64,000 nucleotides of DNA. Origin: Phalacrocorax aristotelis. Taxonomy: Eukaryota; Chordata; Aves; Suliformes; Phalacrocoracidae. The notes beneath the pieces were generated by a model. It had not been told where the DNA came from. It saw nothing but the letters and a program-made list of their open reading frames with translations, and did not search any database. Made by a program: the position numbers and the translations under genes. The stretch lies in assembly GCF_949628215.1 (NCBI RefSeq), contig NC_134280.1, forward strand, positions 45,286,621-45,350,620, given 5' to 3'. Below, piece after piece: positions 47,703 through 58,740 of this stretch (positions within the stretch are counted from its first letter, which is position 1; each line of letters opens with the position of its first letter).

Positions 47703-50324
47703 GCATTCTTAACAAAAATACTTTTAAAGAGAGAATTTTTTCAGCATGTACAAGACATGGAGATATAGTGTAAAGCACAGCAGTTTGCTTTGACATGGGC
47801 ACTTACTTCAACAGCCAGTTAACGTGATGGGTGCAGGAGGGAGTATCCTTTGCGAGCGAGTATAGAAAAGCCACTCCACTGAGGGGTCTACACAGGGCAG
47901 GAGATACATCCTCACATCTGGGCCAATCTGTAATCGTCTACAGAGGAAACTGGGGGAGACATCAGGCAATTTATAGTACAAGGTCCTTTCTCCAGACCAA
48001 AGCCCCACCTCTGGGGGTTTGCATTGAAGGCTGCACATCCTACGCCAGGACAACAGGATTCTCTCTCTAAACACGTCATTGTGGGCAAACTGATGGCAGC
48101 GACAATGCCAACTCCCTCCAGTGCCCAGCACCAGTGGCAGTATCCTCCTCTGCAGACCTGAGGGTTCCCAGACTGGATCCCCCTGAAAACATCAGAGGAA
48201 CTAAACCTATCAGTATATCCATGGGAGAACATCACCAGGGATCAAATATAAAAATATAAAATATTACTTCTAATATATAGCAGCAGCACTGTATTGACTC
48301 AGAAAGCCTTTAAAACATATCACCATTTTTTCAGTTCTCTGTGATTCATAAATTAGATCCATTTCTACCAGATTTCCCAATCTTCCCTTCAATTGAAGAG
48401 AGACTGTGAGTTTTGCAGAATACAAATGTTACAACAGAAGTAAAATGACATTCTCAGAGGAAGGTGAGTATGGCCCTGGTCTGGCACCAGCACTATGAAG
48501 AATGTCTTCTGCATGAAACCAGCGTTGTTCATTCCTCAGGAAGGAGGTTTTTTCTCCTTGCCAGACCTCTGCTTCCTTGAGCCTTTTACTGCACCACTAA
48601 AAACAAATTACTTGAATTAGAATTACAGAACAATGGAAAAGAAAAAAAGGAAAACCACGTCAGGAATGCCTGACACAGCAGACAGCATACAGTGAGCTTT
48701 CCAGAAGAGAAGCTAGTGCACTGTACTTTCAAAGGACAGGCCAGACAGATTAAAGATCCTTCAAGATCACATAAAACAAGCCATCATTCTGCTACACTGC
48801 GCTGCCTATGTTCAGTCCCACTGACGTTTACCCAACTTTTTTGCCAAGTCTGTAGCCCATACATCATATGACAGGCATTCGTATTAACTTGAATATCTTC
48901 CTGCAACCCACCTCCGTATACAATCGGACAGCCCACAGAGCAGCAGTGTGCTAAGTATGCGTGTGTAACACCTTGGCCATTTTCCCTGCTGAAACATGAC
49001 AAGATGATGGTCCAGATTTTTCCAGATATGAGTGCAGCATGGTAGGCGCAGATGTGCAAATCAAGTAGAAGACAGATGTGTTGTAAAAAAGCTGCCACAT
49101 ATATGTTATGGCACCTAGGGTGACATTATTAAAGCCTAGTTTCAGAATCAGGGTTGTACATAGAAGCCTCATACAGCACTAAAGCATGTTGTAACATAGT
49201 TCTTTCTTGCGTCTGTAGGGGGTAAAGCAAGCAGTACAAAACCAACATGTCTAAGATTTTAACCTATATAGCTGTGAATTTAGATTATAAACTTCATGAT
49301 AGGAGAACACAGTACAGATTCCACCCTAAGTAACACTGAGAAAGTGCAAAGTAACTGTACTGAAATTGGCAGAATTACAGCGATACAAACCAAACACAAG
49401 GTCAGAAGCAGGCCCTATATCTTTCCTTGTTTTTGTGTAGTCTCTCACATTTTGAAGAGGATGAGTGGCTCAAAACTGAAGATTATCACATGCAAAAAAA
49501 TAATATCATACAATTCTGTTTAAATGTCGTGATATTATGAAATAATAGCAATTTAGATGCAATTGTGAAGGGTAGGTACAGGTTTGAGACTGGAGCAAAG
49601 ATTAAACTTTTTTATATACGTGCACGTCGTACTGCAGCACCCAGGCACGTGCCATAGTAGCCCTTCTCAGCAGTCTAAAACCACAAAGTGCTCAGACTTG
49701 TCCTCACATCCTTAGCGTCATGCCTTCTGCCCTGTACAAGCTCTGCTTTTACACCCCTCTCCCCAAAACTGAGCGTAAGTCATGGTAAGCCCTGGATTGC
49801 CCATTATTGCTGAACACAAGATAAAAATAACAAGCAATAAGAGTCTTTAGAGCCATAAGGATATACCTCTGCACAGTGCATGTACTAATTTGCAGGAAGA
49901 GGATGGGAAGGCAGTAATAGGGTAAGTTTGTGGGTTGATTGCAAAGGGAGCTCTGTAGTACACTGTCTCAGTAAATAATGTTTCACAGGCATGAGAAGAG
50001 ATTAAGATAATGATTCCTATTGCATCTCTTAGTTTATAGAGCGTGCAAAGCATGGGGAAGCCACTGAAAACTCCTCATCTCTATGAGCAGAAAGATGTCC
50101 TACATCCCAAGCTCTGTAAGATTTGAGATTCCTCTTTGCCACTGCAGAGGGCCAGCCCTACTATTCAGCTGCCAAAATTCATACTGCTCTGCTAGCCAGC
50201 AGAGGGATGGATGGGGTTGGGCAGCTGTCAACCTTCCCCACAGAGTACTGATACACATGGAGAGGCCACATCAACATGCAGCAGCTCATGAAGGGGCACC
50301 CTTTTTTGCTTTACATGAAGCAGA
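47703..50324 (-). other. Sequence downstream of the Myb/SANT relic
   Basis: Non-coding sequence between the relic's stop and the candidate polyadenylation signal. Two overlapping 107-codon frames (47808-48235) show no domain. Confidence 0.4.
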
Positions 50325-50907
50325 CTAAAAATGGTGTTTTCCCTTTCGTGACCTGGTAGTCCGTGCAGGAGGAGTCTGTTTTGGGGGGTTTTGGTTAGAC
50401 TCTGCACTGGGCTCCAGTGGTTGTTTTGAGCAAGCTTCTTGCAGAAGAGACCCCTGCATGACACTAGGATCCTGTATCCTATAGAAAGCCTGGACCCCAT
50501 CATGGATCTCCGACAGGGTCTGGCACATCTGGCCAACCTGGCTGGTGAGGTCAGCCATTCTCTGCCCAATGACATGCATGCTGTCTGCCATGTCCCTGTG
50601 AATAGCCACCAGCTCCTGACCAAACTGCCTGAACAGGTCTGCTTTGTGTGGGAATGGAGAAGCTGGCAGTCGAAGCTGGAGAGGGGTGGGCTCCTTGTGC
50701 AGGGGTGCAAGGGTCTGCAGGATGAGGTGGTGCGCAGGGACAGATGGTGCAATTCCCGCCTTTGGCTGGTAGCTTCCAAGTGCTCTGGTGAGGAAGAAGT
50801 GTGGAGGAAGGAGGGCCCAGAGAGCTGGTTGGCTCCTGCACCGGCCCTCTGCAGGGATGAGAAGCGGTGTTCCCAAGAAGTGCCTGGCATCTCTTCATCT
50901 TCATCAG
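50325..50907 (-). pseudogene. Myb/SANT-like gene, second coding exon, frameshifted
   Basis: The acceptor (TCTGTTTAAG, ending at 50908) continues in frame from the donor at 52664 and gives an acidic start DEDEEMPGTSWEHRF. This frame holds to about HLEATSQ. The conserved C-terminal block then lies in a different frame: KADLFRQFGQELVAIHRDMA, DSMHVIGQRMADLTSQ and MCQTLSEIHDGVQAF. The end is basic (RTTRSRKGKHHF) before a stop at 50325. At least one frameshift therefore sits around 50700-50800. The amphipathic helix block resembles the C-termini of Myb/SANT proteins related to NAIF1, MSANTD and TSNARE1, which derive from Harbinger transposons. The exact orthologue is not identified. Confidence 0.7.
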
Positions 50908-52663
50908 CTTAAACAGAAGAGGAAGCATGAATTATTAATGTGAAATCCCTCACAACTCTGACTTCTGTTTCATGGTATCTCAAAGCATGTGGAAAAAGAG
51001 TTTACCCCTCCCCGCAGTCTGCCAGTTGAGACAAGCCTGTAGCTCCTGATGCATAACTCAACATGCATGTGCTGCAACATTAGCATCTGGGTGACAAGCT
51101 CAGTCATAAGAGGCCTGAAGAGCAGGCAAACTCAGTTAACCAAAGAGGAATCCAAGCTGCCATGGTACCTCGTACACAGTATTTTTCATTACTAGAAGAT
51201 AAATCCATTTCAGACAGTAGCAATGACTCCCCTTCTCCAAAACCATAACCAGTTAGAACACTCCAACATTTCAGAGGGGCAAAAGCTCCTGGCCTTCAGT
51301 CCAGGCTCAGAACACCCTGACACATTCGGTTCCTCCTGCCAAAACCCTGGTCCTGTGTCATTTCTTTCATCCTCTGCACTGAGAGAAGCAAAGGCATAGT
51401 ATTTGCTGCTCAGAAAGCCTGTACTGCAAAGCCACTATGTGGCTTGGCATCGCTAAGAGAACCAGGCAGTCAGGTGTAGCAGCAACAGGATCCTACATTA
51501 ATTGGGCAAGTATACTCGATGCAAAACCAAAACCAAAGCAAAACACCATGGGAAAGTTCTCATTAGTCTGATAAATATCTAGTGATGTGCCAGTTCACAG
51601 GTACAGGCACATCAAGTGTAAGAAGAGACGGTACCTGACTTTTGACTTGTTGCAAATGCCCACTATCTCCTTGCACAAGCTGTATTCATTTTACCTCTGA
51701 AATAGCACAACTGGCTTCCAAGAGAAATGCACAGAATGACCAAGTCCCACTTTGTCAGTTCTTGAAGATTTTTGTCCTTGCTTCCCCACTAACAACATTG
51801 CTCCAGATACAAGATAAGACCTAATGTTGTAGGACAGTGCCACCCACGCACTTCCCGATAAGCTATCCCCTCTTTCTCTCCATTGTATCCCTAAAAGCTC
51901 AAGAAGTTGCACCACTACACAAGAAAACTGTATGTATGCAGCTGGGGAAAGAACCTGCAAAAAGCAGCTTGTGGTTCAGCACTGGAAGATGTCCAAGAGT
52001 TGTGGTGTCAGAAGATTAACTTAGAAGAAGCAGGGCCAGTAGTTTCTTAAAAAAATAGTAACGAAGGGACTCATTACCACCTACCTTTTTCACAGCATTT
52101 GTGCTGAGCCTTCAGACCACTAGTGAGAAATCATTAGTGGCCTGGGCTCAAAGCATAAACACCCGCAATCACCGAGCCCACCCAACAGCCCTCTTGGAAG
52201 ATGGTTACCATGCAGTGATCCATTAGTGACTGGCACATGGTTCTCAGCTCGGCAGCACTGTTGTATTATTGGGGTACATGCAAGATGAAGAACTCCTAAT
52301 CCCTTACACTTTTTCACAGACTGGAAGTAGTTGCACTTCAAATACAGACGTTCCCTCACTTGTAGGATTAGTTCAGACTTATGACCCATTAGGAAAGTGG
52401 AATCTGAACAGTATCTACCCTTGGAAGATAGTATGGAAAAGGACTAAATAGATAAAGGAGATGATATTAACTTGGAAACAGCTTTCCCTCAATCCATCTC
52501 AAGACCACATGACCACCAGAGCAGGCTGTCTTGAAACCAAACACAGCAGTAGGACCTGGCTTGACAGGCAACCCAGCACCTCACAAAACACACAATGCTC
52601 TTCTGGTGTCAAACTGAGGTATGCAAGCATAAGACAAAGAGGTGTTAAGGCAATGATACTTAC
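50908..52663 (-). other. Intron of the Myb/SANT-like relic
   Basis: An intron of about 1.76 kb with consensus donor GTAAGT (from 52663) and acceptor TTTAAG. Its retention shows that this copy is not a processed retrocopy. No repeat was recognised in it. Confidence 0.65.
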
Positions 52664-53071
52664 AGCTTGTTGACGGGCTGTCAACCACGTCCAGATCCGC
52701 TCTCTGGAAGCCCTGCATCTGGTGTGATGAATGCAGCGTCGACTCGATGACTCTCTTGTGGGCAGTCAGGATGATGGCCGAGGGCTGCCCCATGCTGCCA
52801 GGGCTGGAGAGGGACCTCTGCATGACTGCCAGTTTGTCCTTGGTCCTTCTCTTCATGTCGTCCCATCTGTGTTTAATGTCTTTTACAGACCTGGGGACCT
52901 GGCTGACTGATGTGATCTGCCTGGCTATGCTTTCCCAGATCTTGCCCCTGTCAGCATGGGATAGATGATTGTACCCCTCCTAAACAGCACAGCTTCATTC
53001 CGGGTCACCTCAGTGACCAGAATGTCCAGTTCTTCCTTGGAAAACTTGGGCTTCCTCTTTCATTCAGCCAT
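52664..53071 (-). pseudogene. Myb/SANT-like DNA-binding exon, broken
   Basis: From the ATG at 53071 the frame reads MAE, then TGA at 53062-53060, then KRKPKFSKEELDILVTEVTR. After a run of four G (plus-strand C run at 52974-52977) the reading continues in another frame: SHADRGKIWESIARQITSVS, RSVKDIKHRWDDMKRRTKDK, and on to DSPSTS at the donor (T|GTAAGT, 52664, phase 1). This is a trihelix Myb/SANT-like (Myb_DNA-bind_5 type) domain with its tryptophans still present. The stop and the indel inactivate it. It is on the PRDM11 strand. Confidence 0.78.
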
Positions 53072-54125
53072 GCTCCTTGCGTTGAACATCCCAAAAAGCA
53101 CAACTGGGTAAAAGGAAATCAGTGCAAAGTATCCCCCTGATTCCAACCACTTGGCCAGGGTGGCACTGACACAGAGGAGTTCGGTGGGATCCAGCTCCCC
53201 CCACCCGCAACAACGTCTCAATTTTCCTCAGTTGCACAGGAAATGACAGCCATTTTGTTTTTAAGAGGCAATTTTCAAGCTTAAGAAAAAAACCACCAAG
53301 TGACAGCAGTATGAAGGAACCTTCTCAGCTTTACAGTTAAACTGAAATTTTACACTTCGTCTGATGCCCTTAGGTATGAGCGTTTCAGTAGAGTCTCATA
53401 TCACTTGCTTCAGTTTGTGCACAGAAAAAAGCATGAGAACTTGCATTCATGTTGATGAATTAGCTTCTACGGTGACATTACTCAAAAATGGGTCCTTGAG
53501 GAAGTTTAGAGGCCTGAAATATATCTTATTGTTCTGCCTAGCACAACGTGCAATGGAAACTTCTACACCACCCCTTTCTGTTAAAACTTGCAGGATGTCA
53601 TGCAGACGCTACATTATATTGGACTTTTTTCAGGGGAGGGAGATTTCGACTAGACTCACAGGCAACTTCTACAACTCACTTCCTAAGGAAAAGTCTTTTT
53701 CTTCAGTATCAGGGGTACTGCACATCCCGTGTTTGTCTGCTGCACAGCAAGCTCTTGTTTCACCCAGAAATGGTTGCCATTTCCTATTGTTCTCAAAAGG
53801 AATGAGGCCACCCACTTGGTTTGCCTGGCTAGGCTTTGCTGTCACTGTCACCGACAGATGCCTGCTCCCAGTTCCCAGTGTTTCAAGTGAAAAATTCATA
53901 GCCTCAGCCCATTGAGAAGAGGCATCCATCCTGAGAAGAAGAAGTTTTTCCAAAGAGGGGTGTGTGTTTGTGTTAATATTTCCAGCCAGTCAAAGGAAAC
54001 TTGAAAAATAAACAAGACATTAGTCCTAAATAGGGTTGGGTTGTTGTGGTTGGGTTTTGTTGTGGTTTTGTTTGTTTTGGGGTTTTTTTTTGGGGGGGAG
54101 AGGGCAGGGAAGAGAAAGGGGCAGA
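53072..54125. other. Sequence between the Myb/SANT relic and ERV B
   Basis: Non-coding. A 183-codon chance frame at 53364-53915 has no domain. The last 100 bases before ERV B (about 54030-54105) are a T/G-rich low-complexity run, the probable target context of the ERV insertion. Confidence 0.5.
54121..54125 (+). repeat. Target site duplication of ERV B, left copy
   Basis: GCAGA directly before the 5' LTR matches GCAGA at 60551-60555 after the 3' LTR. A 5-bp duplication fits an ERVL-type integrase. Confidence 0.75.
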
Positions 54126-54597
54126 CGTGCTGGTTTTGGCTGAGAAGGGGTTAATTCTCTTCACTGTGGTGCCTGTGGTAGTTGGGGACCTTTCCACCTT
54201 CCCGCACTCTGCTGCGTCGGTGGGAGGCCGGGAAGGGCAGCCGGGGCAGCTGACCCCGACTGGCCAATGGGATGTTCATTCCATACCATGTGACACCATG
54301 ACCAGTATATTAAGGGGGACAGTTGTGGCTCGGGGAGGGGTGATGTTGGGTCGGCGGGTGGTGAGCAGCTGTGTCGCATGTGGTTTGTTTTGGTGGTTCA
54401 TCCCCCCTGCTCACCCCGGGTTTCGCGCCTCTGTTTTCCTTTCCATTGCATTTTTGTTGTTTGTTGTTTTTTTAAATTTTATTTTAATTATTAAACTGTT
54501 CTTATCTCAACCCACGAACGTTACCCTTCTGATTCTCTCCCCTGTCCCACCGGTGGGGGAGTGAGAGAGTGACTGTGTGGGGCTGAGTTGCCAGCTA
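54126..54597 (+). repeat. 5' LTR of ERV B, 3' end deleted
   Basis: It starts CGTGCTGG, where the 3' LTR has TGTGCTGG, so the terminal T is mutated. CCAAT-type GGCCAATGGG (about 54260), TATA-like TATATTA (54306-54312) and ATTAAA (54490-54495) are visible. The LTR stops at CAGCTAAA. Compared with copy A, a deletion of about 26 bp removes the last LTR bases, the spacer and most of the primer binding site. Confidence 0.87.
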
Positions 54598-54647
54598 AAT
54601 GTGGGGCTCAAGGGTTGGAGATAAAAACAGCTGCTGGTCACAGCACC

Positions 54648-55190
54648 ATGTTGTAATTTTTGCAGTTGGTGTTGGTTTGTTTAGCCTGCTGTGTTCTGCT
54701 GTGATTAGTAACGTTTTGCCTACAAGATTTGTTATACAAACACTCGTTTTCAGCTTTATCTGGTATTTGGGGTTTTTGCTGAAACCCTTACTGTACTTTG
54801 GATACCACCTTGTTGAGGCTATTAGCAATTATACCGCCTCCTTGGAGAGATTTTATATGGAGGAAATACAGAATGGTATCTTTGCAACTTTTTTCTATGA
54901 TGTCTCTGCCTTTATTACAACAACCTTTTTGTATCTTGAACATCCTTGGGTGGTTAAGGTGCACTTATTGTTAGTTTTTGGGCATGTTGTTTTAGTTTTG
55001 ACTAAGCAACTTAAGAATATTACCCAGAAATCTGCCCCAAGGCTTGATAGTGATGAGTAGCAGGGCATGTGGGATAGCATGGGCAAATACGTAGGGCAGT
55101 GGGCACCCCCAGTGTTTTGGAGTTTCACCCCTGAACAAGTGCAGAATCCTGAAAAACTACTAGAATGTTTGGAGAAAGTATGTTGTTACG
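54648..55190 (+). pseudogene. ERV B hydrophobic leader of Gag, broken
   Basis: It starts at the ATG matching copy A's leader start, but TAA follows two codons later. A frame with the homologous sequence (SLLCSAVISNVLPTRFV onward) runs to a TAG at 55058, where copy A has TGG. It then continues in the same frame through FWSFTPEQVQNPEKL to the Gag region without the stop seen in copy A. Three or four hydrophobic segments are visible (about 54670-54720, 54745-54800, 54880-54935 and 54955-55005). The likely ancestral role is a membrane-spanning extension of the Gag precursor. This is inferred from composition alone. Confidence 0.7.
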
Positions 55191-56484
55191 CTGGGAACTC
55201 CAGAGACACAGATCACTGCAACGTGCTGGGGCCTGGCCCATGCGTACTGAGCCCTGCTCAACAGTATTCAGTGCTCCCAAGGGGAAGAGAAGGTCTCTGG
55301 ATTGAAAGAAAAAGTGACAGGCACTGCAGCCACTCAAACCCCCACGACAAGTACTGGAGCTGACTCAGAGAATCAACCCATGCCAGTATCAGTCGCCTCC
55401 ATACACAAGACGAAATATTGGAAGCGGACATCAACTTGTTTAGAACGGGATGATGAAGAAGCAGGGCCATCACAAGGAGAGGAGGAAGAAGTCATAAATG
55501 AAATGGAGACCACCCGATCCCTGTCCTTGAGTGAGTTGCAAGATATGAGAAAAGATGTCAGCTGTTGTTCAGGTGAGCACATTGCCACCTGGCTGCTCCA
55601 ATGCTGGGATAACGGGGCCAGTAGCCTAGAATTAGAGGGAAAAGAAGCCAAACAACTGGGTTCCCTTTCTGGGGAGGGGGCATTGACACATCAATTGGAA
55701 AAAGAACACAAGCCCTCAGCCTCTGGAGGCGACTCCTGTCTGGAGTGAAGGAAAGGTAAAGAAGTAAAGAGTAAAGAGTAAAGAAGATGTTACATATTGC
55801 CTAGGAAAATGGACAACTATGGAGAAAGGCATCCAGTATCTAAGGGAATTAGCTGTGCTTGAGGTGATTTATGGTGACCTGGACCATCAAAGGTCATCCA
55901 GAGATCCAGATGAAGCCGAGTGCACATGACCCATGTGGCGGAAGTTTGTACGGAGCGCACCATCTTCGCATGCAAACTCATTGGCAGTGATGTCCTGGAG
56001 AGGGGACAAGGCACCAACGGTGGCGGAGGTGACTGATAGACTCCGGGATTACGAAACAAATCTCTCTTCTTCACTAGTCTCTGCTGTGGAGAAACTATCC
56101 CAAGAGGTCCAGCAACTCAAAGAAGACATGTCCTGCTCCCCACCTCTACAGAGTAGTGTGTCAGCTGTTAGGAATAAGCACCCTTTTGCTCAAAGGAGAG
56201 GATACACACCACAGACCACCCTATGGTTCTACCTGCGTGACCACGGAGAGGACATGATGAGGTGGGATGGCAAGCCTACCTCGACCCTGGAGGCACGGGT
56301 ACGTGAGCTGCAAGGAAGAACAGTAACTCAGGGGAGTTTCTCCAGGAGAGCTGCTGCTCCAATTTCCCGTAAGCAATTCTCCAGACAGAGGAGCAGAAGC
56401 GCTGATGTCCTGACTGATCTTAACAGAGACACTCATGATTCATATTTACAGGAAGTGAGTGATGAATACTATGATCAGGACTAG
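55190..56484 (+). pseudogene. ERV B gag
   Basis: This Gag-like region is spread over three frames. An acidic linker (55302-55560) leads to a capsid-like block (HIATWLLQCWDNGASSLELE, about 55578-55640). Frame changes follow near 55680-55800, with a small AGTAAAG expansion at 55752-55785. It resumes with MEKGIQYLRELAVLEVIYGD (about 55818-55877), then the helical region and basic end (55933-56484, stop at 56482). It corresponds segment by segment to copy A. No CCHC knuckle was seen. Confidence 0.75.
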
Positions 56485-56489
56485 GGGGC

Positions 56490-56880
56490 CCTGCCTCCAG
56501 CCAGGTGGAGGAAAGGGATAACCGGGTTTACTGGACTGTGTGGATCCGATGGCCTGGCACATCCGACCCACAGGAGTATAAAACTTTAGTGGACATTGGT
56601 GCACAGTACACCCTAATGCCATCAAACTATATAGGGGAAGAACCCATCAGTATTCCTAGAGTGACAGGGGGATCCCAAGAGCTAACTGTATTGGAGGCCA
56701 AAGTGAGTCTAACAGGGAATGAGTGGCAAAAGCACCCCATTGTGACTGGCCCAGAGGCTCCGTGCATCCTTGGCAGAGACTACCTCAGGAGAGGGTATTT
56801 CAAGGACCCAAAAGGGTACAGGTGGGCTTTTGGTGTAGCTGCCTTGGAGACAGAGGAAATTAAACAGCTGTCTACCTTGC
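56490..56880 (+). pseudogene. ERV B protease
   Basis: Retropepsin-like domain. The active-site motif is LVDIGAQYTLMPS (DIG at 56592-56600), where retroviral proteases have D-T/S-G-A. The second conserved block CILGRDYLRRG (about 56764-56796) matches the G-R-D/N motif. The frame is open through this part and into the RT. Ile at the motif also occurs in copy A, so it is not a private mutation of this copy. Confidence 0.8.
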
Positions 56881-57860
56881 CCAGTCTCTCGAAGGACCCT
56901 TCTGTTGTGGGGTTGCTGAAGGTCAAAGAACAACAGGTGCCGATCGCCAACACAACAGTGCACCGGCGGCAATATCGCATCAATCGAGACTCTCTGATCC
57001 CCATCGATGGGCTCATTCGTCGACTGGAGAGCCAAGGAGTCCTCAGTAAGACCCACTCACCCTGTAACAGTCCCATATGGCCAGTGCAGAAGTCTAATGG
57101 AGAGTGGAGGCTAACAGTAGACTATTATGGCCTGAACGAAATCACTCCGCCACTACGTACTGCTGTGCCAGACATGCTAGAACTTCAGTACGAACTGGAG
57201 TCCAAGGCGCCAAGTGGTATGCCACAATTGATATCGCTAATGCATTCTTCTCAATCACTCTGGCAGCAGAGTGCAGGACACAGTTTGCTTTTACTTGGAG
57301 GGGCATCCAGTACACCTGGAATCGACTGCCCCAGGGGTGGAAACACAGTCCTACCATTTGCCATGGACTGATTCAGACTGTACTGGAACAGGGAGAAGCT
57401 CCAGAACACCTTCAATACATATGTGACATCATTGTGTGGGGCAATACAGAAGAAGAAGTTTTTGAGCAAGGAGAGAAAATAGTCCAAATCCTTCTGAAAG
57501 CTGGTTTTGCCATAAAACAAAGTAAGGTGAAGGGACCCGCACGAGAGATCCAGTTCTTAGGAATCAAATGGCAAGATGGTCGTCGTCAGATCCCCATGGA
57601 TGTGATCAACAAAAGAAGAGCCATGTCTCCACCAACTAGCAAAAAGAAAACACAAGCTTTCTTGGGCGTTGTGGGTTTTTGGAGAATCCATATTCCAAAT
57701 TACAGTCTGATCATAAGCCCCCTCTCTCAAGTGACCCAGAAGAAGAATGATTTCAAATGGGGCCCTGAGCAACGACAAGCCTTTGAACAGACTAAACGAG
57801 AAATAGTCCATGCAGTAGCCCTTGGGCCAGTCTGGGCAGGACAGGATGTAAAAAATGTGC
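56880..57860 (+). pseudogene. ERV B reverse transcriptase, frameshifted
   Basis: The RT N-terminus (SPCNSPIWPVQKSNGEWRLT, about 57057-57115) is in one frame. Near 57205-57215 the reading moves to another frame for WYATIDIANAFFSITLAAE, LPQGWKHSPTICHGL (about 57330-57370) and the catalytic box. The box reads YICD (57416-57427) instead of Y-x-D-D, so the first catalytic Asp is lost. The thumb and connection follow (FLGIKWQDGRRQI, FLGVVGFWRIHIPNYS). Frame break and catalytic change both make it inactive. Confidence 0.85.
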
Positions 57861-58740
57861 TCTACGCTGCAGCCGGGGAGAATGGCCCTACCTGGAGCCT
57901 CTGGCAGAAAGTGCCAGGGGAGACCCGTGGTCGACCCCTAGGGTTTTGGAGTCGGAGATACAGAGGGTCTGAAGCCCGCTATACTCCAACTGAAAAAGAG
58001 ATATTGGCAGCATATGAAGGGGTTCAAGCTGCTTCAGAAGTGGTTGGTACTGAAGCACAGTTGCTCCTGGCACCCCGACTGCCAGTGCTGGGCTGGATGT
58101 TCAAAGGAAACGTGTCCTCTACACACCATGCAACTGATGCTACATGGGTTGTACTGATCACCCAGCGGGCTCGAGTAGGAAACCCCAGTCGCCCAGGAAT
58201 CTTGGAAGTGATTATGGACTGGCCAGAAGGCAAAGACTTTGGAATATCACCAGAGGACGAGGTGACACGTACTGAAGAAGCCCCACTGTATAACAAACTG
58301 TCAGAAGATGAGAAGCACTATGCCCTGTTCACTGATGGGTCCTGTCGCCTTGTGGGAAAGCACCAGAGGTGGAAAGCTGCCGTATGGAGTCCTACACGAC
58401 AAGTAGCAGAAACTGCTGAAGGAGAAGGTGAATCGAGCCAGTTTGCAGAGGTAAAGGCCATCCAGCTGGCCTTAGACATTGCTGAACGGGAAAAGTGGCC
58501 AGTGCTCTATCTCTATACTGACTCATGGATGGTGGCAAATGCCCTGTGGGTCTGGTTATAGCAGCGGAAGCAAAGCAACTGGCAGCGTAGTGGCAAACCC
58601 ATCTGGGCTGCCACATTGTGGCAAGATATTGCTGCCCGAGTAGAGAACCTAGTTGTAAAGGTATGCCATGTGGATGCTCATGTCCCCAAGAGTCAGGCCA
58701 CTGAAGAACATTGAAACAACCAGCAGGTAGATCAGGCTGC
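57860..58740 (+). pseudogene. ERV B RNase H region
   Basis: It continues the RT frame to a TAG at 58559. The RNase H motifs FTDGSCRLV (about 58328-58354) and LYTDSWMVANAL (about 58510-58545) are readable, with Glu in FAEVKAIQLAL (about 58444-58476). After the stop the homologous reading continues (VKVCHVDAHVPKSQATEEH, about 58657-58713), then TGA. It would degrade the RNA strand during reverse transcription. Confidence 0.8.

Noticed and set aside
47808..48235. Two overlapping 107-codon minus-strand frames, considered as a third exon of the Myb/SANT gene
   Set aside because: The conserved Myb/SANT C-terminus and stop already lie at 50325, no acceptor in matching phase was evident, and no domain was recognised.
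53364..53915. 183-codon plus-strand frame upstream of ERV B
   Set aside because: No domain and no homology recognised; probably chance.
54028..54060. TAGGGTTGGGTT-like sequence that resembles telomere repeats
   Set aside because: Only one or two partial units, embedded in irregular T/G low complexity. This is not an interstitial telomere array.
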